A DNA stretch of 64,000 nt, taken from positions 62,001-126,000 of the forward strand of contig CAJNOJ010000239.1 of the NCBI GenBank assembly GCA_905250025.1, in the 5' to 3' direction. Made by a program: the position numbers and the translations under genes. This document shows positions 30,868 through 40,436 of the stretch, in pieces (the stretch's first letter is position 1; every line of letters begins with the position of its first letter). The notes beneath the pieces are model-generated. The model saw only the letters and a program-made list of their open reading frames with translations, made no database searches and was not told where the DNA came from. The DNA is from Adineta ricciae. Taxonomy: Eukaryota; Rotifera; Eurotatoria; Adinetida; Adinetidae.

Positions 30868-32840
30868 AAGCAAGACAAACCAAGTACATGCCGAACAATC
30901 TGAAATGAAAATAAAAAAATAATTCAAGTACTTTATCATCACTCTTTCTATATGTATAATCATGATGACAAAATGCCACTTAAGTCTTATCTTTACCTAT
31001 TCTTCTCGTTTGTGTTCGATGATATCTTTATCTTTTATGATGATGTGATTAACTGTTTCAAATAAAACGCGTTTCTCCTCGAATTCTGCACTCACCTGTT
31101 ACACATCAATCTTCCCAACATGAAAATGCTGTTAGTAAGACATTTTGTTAGTTCGAAAGAAATGTAATGTAAGATGGTGATGAAAACAAAAGAAAACGCC
31201 TTTTTCTCTTCCGTCTGCTGTACGTGTGTTCTCTTATTGAAGTCAGGCAACGATTTTTATCTTTGACAACAACAACTATGCTTATTTTTATGCACACATG
31301 TGTATGCAAATTCTATTCTCTTCCACTTCAGAGCATGTCAGAGAAAAGATTAAAAAAATCAACTAACTAGAAGTACCCGATCAGTGAAACTATGTCAGTT
31401 CATTAAATTGTTTTAACAGTAGATTTATATCGCAGAGAAATCAATGATACAAACCTGACTCTATTGATTTAGGCTGTAATGTCACATGAAAGTGAATAAT
31501 GACCGTTTGTTTCCCGTCAGACACCGAGCGTGCATTTTTGTTCTAATGTCTTTATCATACCTCTCATTACACATTCAAAAGAGAAGAAAAAATTGAGTGT
31601 CTATATCTTTACTCGCTACGTTTTTTTCTCTTTGTATGTTTTCTATGATAATTATCATCTTCAAACTTCGCCTGCTGTCTCGCATTTCTTATGTCAATAC
31701 CGAAGGGTTCAATTTTTAACTTTTTTTTTCCTTTCTCTTTATATGTGTTTGATAGAAAAGCGACAATGTGAAGAACAAAGCAAAACCGGAACGCATATGA
31801 ACGTGTGCGAGTTAAAGGAAAAGAAAAGCGGTAGACAAGATGATGAGATAAAGACGTCATAGTTTACGCTCGAACAGCTCATTTGTTCTCTTCCGTTGCA
31901 AGACCTTTGCTTTTCATTTTCTTTGCTCTATGACGTTCTTTCTTCTTCTTTTTTTTCAGATAAAATAATTGTACTTCACTAAGCCTTATTGAAAGAACAG
32001 AATGGAATGGAATCGACACAGGAAAAAGAAAAAGTGTGTCTCTAGGGACAGGAAACATAGGTAACACTTCACTACTAAACTTTGATAGAATGTACATAGC
32101 TGTTTGTTCAAGAAAAGTGCATGACGAATCTATACCAGTCCTTAAGTTATAAGGAGTTGTGTTGTATAGAAATTGAATTCTCTAGAATCATGTAGCAATT
32201 TTGAAAATGAAGGTCGTTGAAGACACGAACAATGCTAGGATCAGACTTGGAATCGATCTAGTGATAAATTTAGTCCCTCGAAAATTAGGAATTTAAAATA
32301 TAAGTAAAATCTTGTTTTTTTTTAATAGTAAATATCACATTCTATCTGTGAAAGCAAGTAACGTTTGCCATTTCGACTGGAGAAAAGGTTCATTTTTTTG
32401 TCGGTTTAAAAGAAACACCAAAAAAGAAAAGCCTAGATAAAAGTTGCATAAAAACAAGTCCATTCGAGACATAATTTGATTCTGCATCGAATGAATACTA
32501 TCCTCATTCAAAATTCCGTGTGCTGAATGATTTTCTCGAAATATAGCAACAATCATATTTTGACAACATGTGTAATATTGGTTAATTTAAAGAAATCTCT
32601 GAGTCGTATCGTTTTTTTGTAGAGTAACGAGTAGCTGATGAAACAGAAGCCTGATAGAGAACTTTCTATTGATAAGACAGTTAGAAGGATATCAATAGAA
32701 GTCCAACACATTTTGTCATCATTCTCACTCTCATCCGTTGAAATAAATAGAGCTGACGTATTATTTAGTGAGTCATAATATAATTATGAAAAATCGCAAT
32801 ATTTCGACAGAAAAAGTTGATTTTCATAACGTTCATCAGT
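30868..32840. other. Gene-poor spacer
   Basis: About 2 kb of AT-rich DNA with homopolymer runs. Open frames on both strands around 31530-32100 are low in complexity (Lys/Phe/Ser-rich) and overlap each other in antisense, which is typical of chance frames. No RNA gene or repeat was recognised. Confidence 0.4.
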
Positions 32841-33396
32841 ACAATTCAGCAATATTGAGAGAGATAGAACCAGTATATCCTCCAGCAACTAAAACTCACC
32901 CATTCAATAGTGTGGTTGCTGAATGTCCTCCTCATATGGAATTCATGCTTGGAGTTAACGTCCATGTATTCGTCGTTGGATCGTATATCTCAGCGCTATT
33001 AAGATAACCACCACTATTCGTGCCGCCAGAAACTAATATATTTTTATTTAGTAGGATGGATATCGCGTGCCGAGTTCGCCGAGCATTCATACTTTGTTTC
33101 GTTGAGCATGTATTTGTTGAAGGATAATACAGGTTAACATCATTGAGAAAGTTACTGCTATCTTGTCCACCAGTAATTAACACCGTTGCATCTAGTAGTA
33201 ACGATCATGTATGAAGCCATCGTGGAACACTAATGGAAACTTTTGATGGCCAAGTGCCTGTTCCTGGACTATACGATTCAGTAAGATTGGCATAACCTGA
33301 ACTAGATCCACTAATAATCAACATAGTTCCATCGAATAATAAGACCGATGTATGTGAATCACGTGCGATACTCATGCTTCTTGTTGTTATCCATCC
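32841..33396 (-). pseudogene. Kelch-repeat protein fragment with nonsense codons
   Basis: The minus strand encodes successive kelch blades: DSHTSVLLFDGTMLIISGSS, then TLLLDATVLITGGQ-like sequence, then TRHAISILLNKNILVSGGTN, YLNSAEIYDPTTNTWTLTPS, then GGHSATTLLNG and VLVAGGYTG. Three in-frame TGA codons interrupt it (after RWLHT, after SMNSI and after LLNG). An acceptor-like TTGATTTAG precedes the fragment at 33397, but upstream exons were not found. Intact relatives form beta-propellers. It lacks both ends, so it is a decayed partial gene. Confidence 0.75.
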
Positions 33397-34230
33397 TAAA
33401 TCAATGTAAACAATGAGAAAAAGTTTTCTTTCTAAAAGTGTGACGGCCGGTATGACATAAGTCATTCAAAAACAGACTTAGAACTATAATTCGAGTATGG
33501 TTCATGGCATACATGAGCTAATTGCAAGCTTACTGAGTGCCTCGGATTTTGGGATATGAGATCGCAGTATCTCTGGTTCTACTTAGCTAATCCTTGTGAT
33601 TTTTTACACATGTGTTCCACTTAGATGTCCTCATCACTCCGCCCCAAAATCATTGAGTAATCCTCAATTAGTTTTAAGAGAACGACTAAATACAACTCAA
33701 AAATACATTCTCTGTTACCAGCTTTCGAGTAAAACGCTATAAGACCACGTTGTTGATTGACTTCTATTTTAATAGTCGATGATATTCACAGCATATAGTG
33801 TACGTATTTTCCATATAAAGCTCATTCTTTCTAACGACGTACTTTTTAATCTGTTTTTCTCGAAATACTATGTACAAACAATTCTCAATTTTCTCCTGCG
33901 TAAAATCGAAATCCGTTCTGAAACACAACCGTTCATCAAAAGTGGTTTCAGTTGCTGTTAAATAAAAGACAATCGATATTATTCTAAACTGTTTCAAAAA
34001 ATTCTTGAAAACTTTTAGATTCATTGATAGTTAAAAGGGATAAAACTCGGCTTGGAAATTCAATTCTCGCATAGTATGTCACGTGAAATCTGGGTAGCTG
34101 TCTAGAATATAGTTCACGAAGACAATATTGGATTACAAGTCAATTTTGACCATTTTGTGTACACGATATCTCAACTGTTGGCAAAATTATTAAAGTCAGA
34201 GATTTTGTTATCAGTGTGAAAATCACGAAG
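33397..34230. other. Spacer 5' of the nested transposon block
   Basis: No supported gene. Two overlapping antisense frames at 33764-34024 are chance frames in AT-rich sequence. The right end (from about 34231) begins the terminal repeat of the outer element. Confidence 0.35.
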
Positions 34231-34275
34231 TTAGCACAGACAAACGATATGTTAGCTAAAAACTTTTTTACTATA

Positions 34276-34898
34276 ACGAGGGAACATATTTAAGTGATCA
34301 AGCAGTTTAGATCCCATCTTTTGGTGGTAAGTAGACTTCGATGAGGTATGAAAAATCTCAAAAGGATTCGTGTCCTCGTCTCTTTGTTCCCGAGTTATGG
34401 TTGTTCTACTCTATTTTCAGCTTATTGCAAGGTATTTCGATAAAACTCTGATGACGCATTTTCAACCTAAATTTTTGCCCATAAAAATGTCTCATTCGCA
34501 CTGGATTGTTCTACAAGTATCAGCTCGAAGGAATGTCTCCTTCACGAGATAAACGAGTTTTAAAAAATCCAGTATTAATTACATCAACCATTCGAAAAAA
34601 CCGATCTGTCTTGGAAATTCATTATCTCGTGAAGGAAACATTCCTTCGAGCTGATACTTGTAGAACAATCCAGTGCGAATGAGACATTTTTATGGGCAAA
34701 AATTTAGGTTGAAAATGCGTCATCAGAGTTTTATCGAAATACCTTGCAATAAGCTGAAAATAGAGTAGAACAACCATAACTCGGGAACAAAGAGACGAGG
34801 ACACGAATCCTTTTGAGATTTTTCATACCTCATCGAAGTCTACTTACCACCAAAAGATGGGATCTAAACTGCTTGATCACCTAAACATGTTCCCTCGT
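34276..34898. repeat. Long inverted repeat (arms about 275 bp, loop about 70 bp)
   Basis: Left arm 34276-34551 and right arm 34622-34898 are reverse complements (for example CTCGTGAAGGAAACATTCC at 34626 against GGAATGTCTCCTTCACGAG on the left). RNA from either strand would form a very long hairpin, a potential source of small RNAs. Confidence 0.9.
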
Positions 34899-34903
34899 AA
34901 GTA

Positions 34904-35877
34904 AGTCCCGTCTATGAAAATCATACCATTCGACTCAGAATTTAACCCTTTCACTCCCGGTGGGATATATACTTCCCACCTTAGTGAGAATTTATATTTT
35001 TGAAAAAAATTCGAAATTATTTGAGGTTTCCGATGTTCAGAGAGAATATTTTCATTTTTTAGTCATAGTTAGGATGCTTGTTTGAACGGCTGTATAGATA
35101 TTTTTATGAATCTAATAACGTAATTAGTCGGGTAGCCCTTTTGAATTCGCAAGGTTTTGCTAAATATTCTGTAGTTTGTGTCCGAAAACACTTCGTGCTG
35201 TTGTTTTTTCCTGATAAGAGAAGGTACTATAGTATAATTGGATAATTATATCGTCGATAGAACTACCGGTGTAATATTTGAACTTTGAATTATCTCAAAA
35301 ACCTGAGTGTTTTCTAAAATCTAATGGATCCAGGTTCTGATGATAGAGTAGTCATTTGGAAGATTATTAAAAAGCACGATTGTCAGATGATTTGCCAGAT
35401 TTTATTCCAACTTATTGTAGATGTCCTTATTTTAATAAAAAAAGAAAACGAATGTAATATGTACTGTTTGTGGTGTTTCTCATTGTGTGAAAAAATGCTT
35501 TTTTTGTCAGCAAAAGCTTTGTGCATCAACAATAAACTAAACATGCGCATACTCATAGAACAACAGTTTTTGTGACAACTTAACCAGCAGTCCCAAAACA
35601 CTGCTTAGTCACTTATCATCATGTTTTTTTCAAACATTAGTTCCATAAAGAAAATTCGGGAGTCAAAGGGTTAATTCTGCACCGAACGGTGATGTTTCTA
35701 CTCACGGGACAAACTTTGGAAAAATGTTTACCTATATCTTTATTTGCCTCCTATAGATATATTTATGATCCAAAGAAAATTTTTCCAAAGTTTGTCCTGT
35801 GAGTAGAAACATCACCATTCGATGCAGAATTAAACTCTGAGTTGAATGGCGTATGGTTTTCATAGACGGGACTTAGT
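34904..35877. mobile_element. Foldback MITE B, inserted in A and split by a piggyBac relic
   Basis: Ends are AGTCCCGTCTATGAAAATCA (34904) and its inverted match GGTTTTCATAGACGGGACT (to about 35877). The arms continue through GAATTTAA, then CTGCACCGAACGGTGATG and ACAAACTTTGGAAAAAT, mirrored at about 35780-35840. The A-arm sequence resumes on both sides with flanking TA, which fits a Tc1/mariner-type TA insertion. Without the internal insertion B would be about 245 bp. Confidence 0.7.
34946..35670 (+). mobile_element. piggyBac relic with TTAA target duplication
   Basis: The element starts CCCTTTCACTCCCGG (34946) and ends GGGAGTCAAAGGG (35670), near-perfect terminal inverted repeats of piggyBac type, flanked on both sides by TTAA (34942-34945 and 35671-35674). 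About 725 bp remain. Near 35370-35530 one frame reads DLPDFIPTYCRCPYF and, after a one-base shift, TNVICTVCGVSHCVKKCFF. That is the C-terminal cysteine-rich domain of a piggyBac transposase. The catalytic DDD core is gone, so it is a non-autonomous, decayed copy. Confidence 0.85.
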
Positions 35878-35925
35878 AAACAAAGTTTTTAGCTAACATA
35901 TCGTTTGTTCGTGCTAGCTTCATAC

Positions 35926-36590
35926 CGATACCTTTTACACAAGATTTTAGAAAAGACACAGATAAATATCTGTTTTAGAAACAGAAAGGAAGAAGACGGA
36001 TCCCAGTGACTAAGGAGAAACTAAACCTCGGATTCATGATCATCGACCTCTATATCCCTTCGATCTATCCTTACTCGCCACTGTAAGAACTCATAATTTA
36101 CTGCAAGCTGATTGGATTGTATAAACAAACTTTTTCCATTTTAACGACCGTATTTTACAAGTAACGCTCGTCTAGAGACTCGCTCAGCTCTTTCTCGTAG
36201 AAATCGTGCTCTCAGATATTACACTTTAAAGCTATTATTGCGTGTGTATTAATTTATTTTTAGTGTAGATTAGATATGTTCACAAAAGTACTATGAGATA
36301 TTTATACTAATTATCAACTTGAGCAGCAGATATTCTAAATAAGTATCAATACGATTAAGTAGATTATGAGTTATTACATGAAAAAAGAAAATAACAAAAC
36401 ACGATAGGAAATATCTGCTACAATTAGAGAAAAGAAACGATTACTACAACAATTAAGACTAATGTGAAGAAAGAGGTTAAAAAAATGAACCTATACGAAT
36501 AGTTATTTTAAGATAATTTGAAAAATCAATATACATTTTATATGCTTGTAATAACACTAAATTCTTAACAGCGTATCGATTTATACACGT
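35926..36590. other. AT-rich spacer and start of dispersed repeat copy 1
   Basis: No gene. From about 36158 (TAACGCTCGTC.., CTCGCTCAGCTCTTTCTCGT) the sequence matches 45131-45230, the left end of a dispersed repeat. The rest is AT-rich with nothing recognised. Confidence 0.4.
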
Positions 36591-36713
36591 TCAAAAAGCG
36601 GAAGAGGTACATTCTCGTTTTGTCTTTTTGTCAAGTTCATCTAGACGTTTCAGTTCAGCGTCTTGAGCAAGAGAGGGTCGAACTTGTAAACAAGTAATAA
36701 ATGTTTTGGCACT
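36591..36713 (-). pseudogene. Orphan exon-like fragment next to the 15-bp array
   Basis: Minus strand reads AKTFITCLQVRPSLAQDAEL then KRLDELDKKTKREC and ends SSAF-stop at 36591. The codon pattern looks like a genuine C-terminal exon, but upstream the frame runs straight into the Arg/Ser-rich 15-bp repeats, so any parent gene is gone. The family is not recognised. Confidence 0.3.
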
Positions 36714-37803
36714 AGGACAATTCGTCGACGGACAATTCGTCGACGGACAATTCGTCGCGGACAATTCGTCGCCTGGACAATTCGTCGACGGACAATTCGT
36801 CGCCTGGACAATTCGTCGCCTGGACAATTCGTCGCCATCATAATATTATTAATTGGCAGCATTACATATGTAAATCAATTAATAAAAAAAGCTACACTAT
36901 CACCAAAAATGTTGTTAGTGACACTAAGTGGAGCCTATCAATCTAATGGTACTGTGAACAGAAAAATACGAATTACTTGAAAACTAAATACAGAATGTTT
37001 CGAAAGTACCAAAATATAGAATTTCAATATTATAACATTACTGAACCTTTGAGCATAGAACATTCACTGAGCTGGCTGCGAAAGAAAAATTGCATCGTAT
37101 TCACTATGTTAATAAATTTTTCACTCTTGTGAATCAGGTAGAAGTTTGGGGAAACTGACTGGAAAAGTTCTACAAAGTAGCGAGTGACTTTTATCATAGT
37201 TCCTTTACGCAGTATTCGACTATTTTTTCAAAATATCTCTGTTCTTATTAGTGCAATCCTCAAAGGTTTTTATCAAACACTAAATTTAGTCAGTTGAAAC
37301 AATGGGCACTATATAGAATGAGTTTTACTTCGCAACGAACATCCTGGTTCTAATATGCTTTCAGTTAGTATTTCATCATTATAGTATGCAGAATAAAGTC
37401 CCCATCCGTATGGATTTCCGATAGGATCCGTTTTTCATTAAGAAGACGCTAGTATCTGATACTATTTTAGTGAGAAGTATGAAATATTTAGTCGTTTTTT
37501 GTTCAATCTGTTTCATTGCATATCGTAGATTTTTTTACTAATTACATTTTTCTCTTTTACAAACGTATTGATCCTTATGCCATGCTTACCTCTCTCTCTC
37601 TCCCTATCTGTACATTATGTTAATCTTGTTACAACTAATTAATTACACGAGTGAGTACTTGTGCGACAAATTATGATGGCGACGAATTGTCCAGGCGACG
37701 AATTGTCCAGGCGACGAATTGTCCGTCGACGAATTGTCCAGGCGACGAATTGTCCGCGACGAATTGTCTGTCGACGAATTGTCCGTCGACGAATTGTCCG
37801 TCC
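36714..37803. mobile_element. Element bounded by inverted eight-unit arrays of a 15-bp motif
   Basis: The left end (36714-36835) is eight tandem units of GGACAATTCGTCGAC or GGACAATTCGTCGCCT; the right end (37675-37803) is the exact mirror. The order of variants from outside in is the same at both ends (AC, AC, C, CCT, AC, CCT, CCT, CC), followed in both by CATCATAAT. Thus the arrays behave as one terminal inverted repeat of about 130 bp. The 830-bp interior (36845-37660) has no open frame or transposase. No clear target duplication was found. It is probably a non-autonomous DNA transposon. Confidence 0.75.
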
Positions 37804-37989
37804 ACCAAATGTTTTTCTGAAAATCGGTATCCTTGATTTGAACAATTTTTTTAATTCTGAAAAAACCTAACATCAGATTCGAAGTCTCCGCACCGAAATA
37901 CCTCTGGAAATATCTTTTCGGAAAAATCGATGTTTTTTTGACCGTGCAGACATACAAGCAAACAATTTATGTTTATAAGACTCTTCTCT

Positions 37990-38205
37990 ACGAGAAAGAG
38001 AAAATCGAATATCAAAATCAAGACGAAAAATATATAGCTGGTTGCGCCACTGCAACGAGTAATCCAGCTTTCAGGTCCTGCACAATTCTCATCGAATCCG
38101 ATCCAGTGTACTCGCTCTGGGCAACCATCCCCTAAAGCGTAATTAAGATTGAGAACCTCAAACTCGACGTCAATTTCTTCCGGTGCACCTTTGTTTTAAA
38201 TCTCA
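37990..38205 (-). pseudogene. Orphan cysteine-containing exon fragment
   Basis: The minus strand is open and reads NKGAPEEIDVEFEVLNLNYA, then LGDGCPERVHWIGFDENC, then AGPESWITRCSGATS before turning hydrophobic where it meets repeat R. It looks like part of a secreted or receptor cysteine-rich domain, but I cannot name it. No start, no splice partner. Confidence 0.3.
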
Positions 38206-40436
38206 GTCGATATGTAGTCTATTTGAAAGGAAATCTTTCTGATCCATTATAAGTATGCGTAAGCTCCTTGCTCTTCTCTGCTGAAAAAAAGAACATCATG
38301 TGACGTACAGTAGGATGTCATTGCTGTTAAACATGGTATAAAGCGAAACATATTCATTGAATTCGAATAGAAATAGAAAAACGGCGGATATTGTGGATAG
38401 ATCATTATAATCGGCTAGACAACAACAGCTTTTTACAAAGAGACAAGTGATTCGGTTTATGCAGTAAAACAAGTCTCTATGGTGTTTCACGTATGCTGAA
38501 AGATTTAGTTCTACCATTTTAGTACCAGATCAGGGAGTTCATAATGGGCGGACATTACTTATAAATTGCATATGTATAATGAAATAAGTTTCAATATGCG
38601 TGTATTCGTTGTCCTGCACTAGGTCTTCGCTTTTCTGAGAAATATTAGATCCAATCTGAAAATTCAACAAGATTTACTGTCAGAAGATGATGCTTTTGAG
38701 CATGAGCGCTCTATTCGGAACAAACGTGGCAGAGTTTTTTTTTCGTGTGTTAGGAGAAACTTCTGCAACTACTGAAAAGTAAAAAACATTAATTAATCTA
38801 AGCCTATTTACCTCATTTTAACGATGACAATAAAAAGTGACTGTATACAGGATGCCGTATTGATAAACAATCGGAGACTAAATGTGCACAAATATCTTGA
38901 TTAAAAGTAAAATCATTTGTACTTAGATGATGACACTTTGCATACTTTCAGTCCACTCGATTTATATGAGTGTACGTTGACTAACTAGTGTTAACCCCTT
39001 TCAAAAAGGCGGGCTATATACATACCATTTCAGATACACCTCAAAATGTAGTAATACTATATGTATAAAATCAGTCTGGGGTGGCTCCAGATAGCTAAAA
39101 TCCACTTCTGTCTAATGATCATCATCTCGTGCGAGTTTTCAATCACCGATATGTGCAGAGAACGCAAAGACAGATACTCAAATCAAACGAAATGTACGTT
39201 CTCTTACAGTGTAATGTTAAGGAACGCTATGAATATATATGTAATATCTTAGCGTACAGACTATGATGTTGAATGATGCACACCTGAGCGGTTTCAGTTT
39301 TCTCATCATTCGAAAGATAGATCTTAGAGCAAGGACACAATAGCTGCCTATCATTAGATGTCAAATGTACCAGTCCGAATCTGATTGAGAAGATTTGTAA
39401 AAATGGTTATCCTCCGCTTTTCTTACGGCCTCACATTTGCTATCGTTTCAAGCCGTGTAGAGATTTTACATGTAAGTAAACCATAAACGGAAAACCGTGT
39501 TATCAGAATAATATGCAAACAATTTCGAGAGTATGCTCCACTGCTTTTTCCGCGATAAAATCTTGCAACAAATACTTCCCTGATATTTTCCTATGGATCA
39601 ACACTGAGAGCGAATGGAGCTGATCATAATCGACAAAATCACTTCTTTTCAGACTACCCTGATCGTGGGAAATAGTTAGTATAACAGCGTGATTTGATGC
39701 GCTAATTTTCGCCCATTCTCTCTTCACTGTGCCATTTAAGTCACTTTATAACACATTGTTTATTTCCAATCCACCACAGAATTCATAGATAACGGATACA
39801 TACTACTCTCTCCAAAAACAAACTACAAGCAAACATAACACTACATTAACAAGCTCTCAATACATTTAGGCTTTGGAATCAAACATAAAACAGCTAGATA
39901 ATAATAAAACATCGCTGCCATTCAGTGTACCATGGTCTGATCACTTTGCTTGTTACAAGAACTGACATGTAAAATGCATACGTGCTGTACTCCTGTCGAT
40001 TCTATTCTGCTCTATCTCCAATATAGTCGAACAGCCTGCAGTAATGTTGTCTTATCAATCACACACTTTCAGAAACAAATTGCGATCTAAGAGAACCTCT
40101 CATAAACGCATCGTACCGTGGCACCTCTTCCATAAAAAACTACTCGGTTACACCTTCGTGAGTAAAGCATTCACTTCCACTATTTCACATATATTTTCCT
40201 ACCACAAAAACCATTCTCATTCAGGTCACATCCACTACTCACAACAACAATTCATTTTCTATTCATTCACTACTTCTCACTGACACCAAAACCGCACACC
40301 AACTGATATCCAGTAAGTTCTCAATCGAAAAGCATCCTTTCCACTACAAGAGTCACTGCAAATCCACTATCACTTGTTCTCCCATTCGATTCAGGGCAAG
40401 ATCTACACCAAATTAACGCACTAAGAATTCGATAAA
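38206..40436. other. Gene-poor spacer
   Basis: About 2.2 kb without a supported gene. Scattered frames (38296-38517, 39061-39252, 39503-39727, 40044-40283) have no recognisable motifs. From about 39770 the plus strand becomes A/C-rich with many CA/CAA steps, continuing to the 3' end of the F-box/LRR gene. Confidence 0.35.

Larger units (their letters stand above)
34231..35925. mobile_element. Outer foldback transposon A, host of two nested insertions
   Basis: The left end (TTAGCACAGACAAACGATAT at about 34231-34250, then GTTAGCTAAAAACTTTTTTA) recurs inverted at about 35880-35920 (AGTTTTTAGCTAACATATCG..). Inside the left half are two arms, 34276-34551 and 34622-34898, that are inverted copies of each other with only a handful of differences and a spacer of about 70 bp. 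They include the same 60-codon frame on both strands, which is a by-product of the symmetry. No transposase is visible in A. The right arm is interrupted by element B. Exact ends and target duplication could not be fixed. Confidence 0.7.
36158..38010. repeat. Dispersed repeat R, copy 1 (long form)
   Basis: The left about 90 bp (36158-36250) match 45131-45225 and the right about 200 bp (37805-38010) match 45360-45600. Shared tracts include CTCGCTCAGCTCTTTCTCGT, TACCTCTGGAAATATC, and GACATACAAGCAAACAATTT, ending in ACGAGAAAGAG. The two ends carry CTCTTTCTCGTAGA in opposite orientation, as in a terminal-inverted-repeat transposon. The middle 1.5 kb of copy 1 is absent from copy 2 and includes the 15-bp array element. 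Confidence 0.55.

Noticed and set aside
31530-32100. Overlapping frames of 70-110 codons on both strands
   Set aside because: Homopolymer-rich AT sequence, mutually antisense, without domain signals.
34370-34804. Two identical 60-codon frames on opposite strands
   Set aside because: They are the two arms of the long inverted repeat; no protein features, and the symmetry explains the duplication.
36591-38055. Arg/Ser-rich frames through the 15-bp arrays
   Set aside because: A 15-bp repeat is open in several frames by construction; the peptides are simple repeats, not genes.
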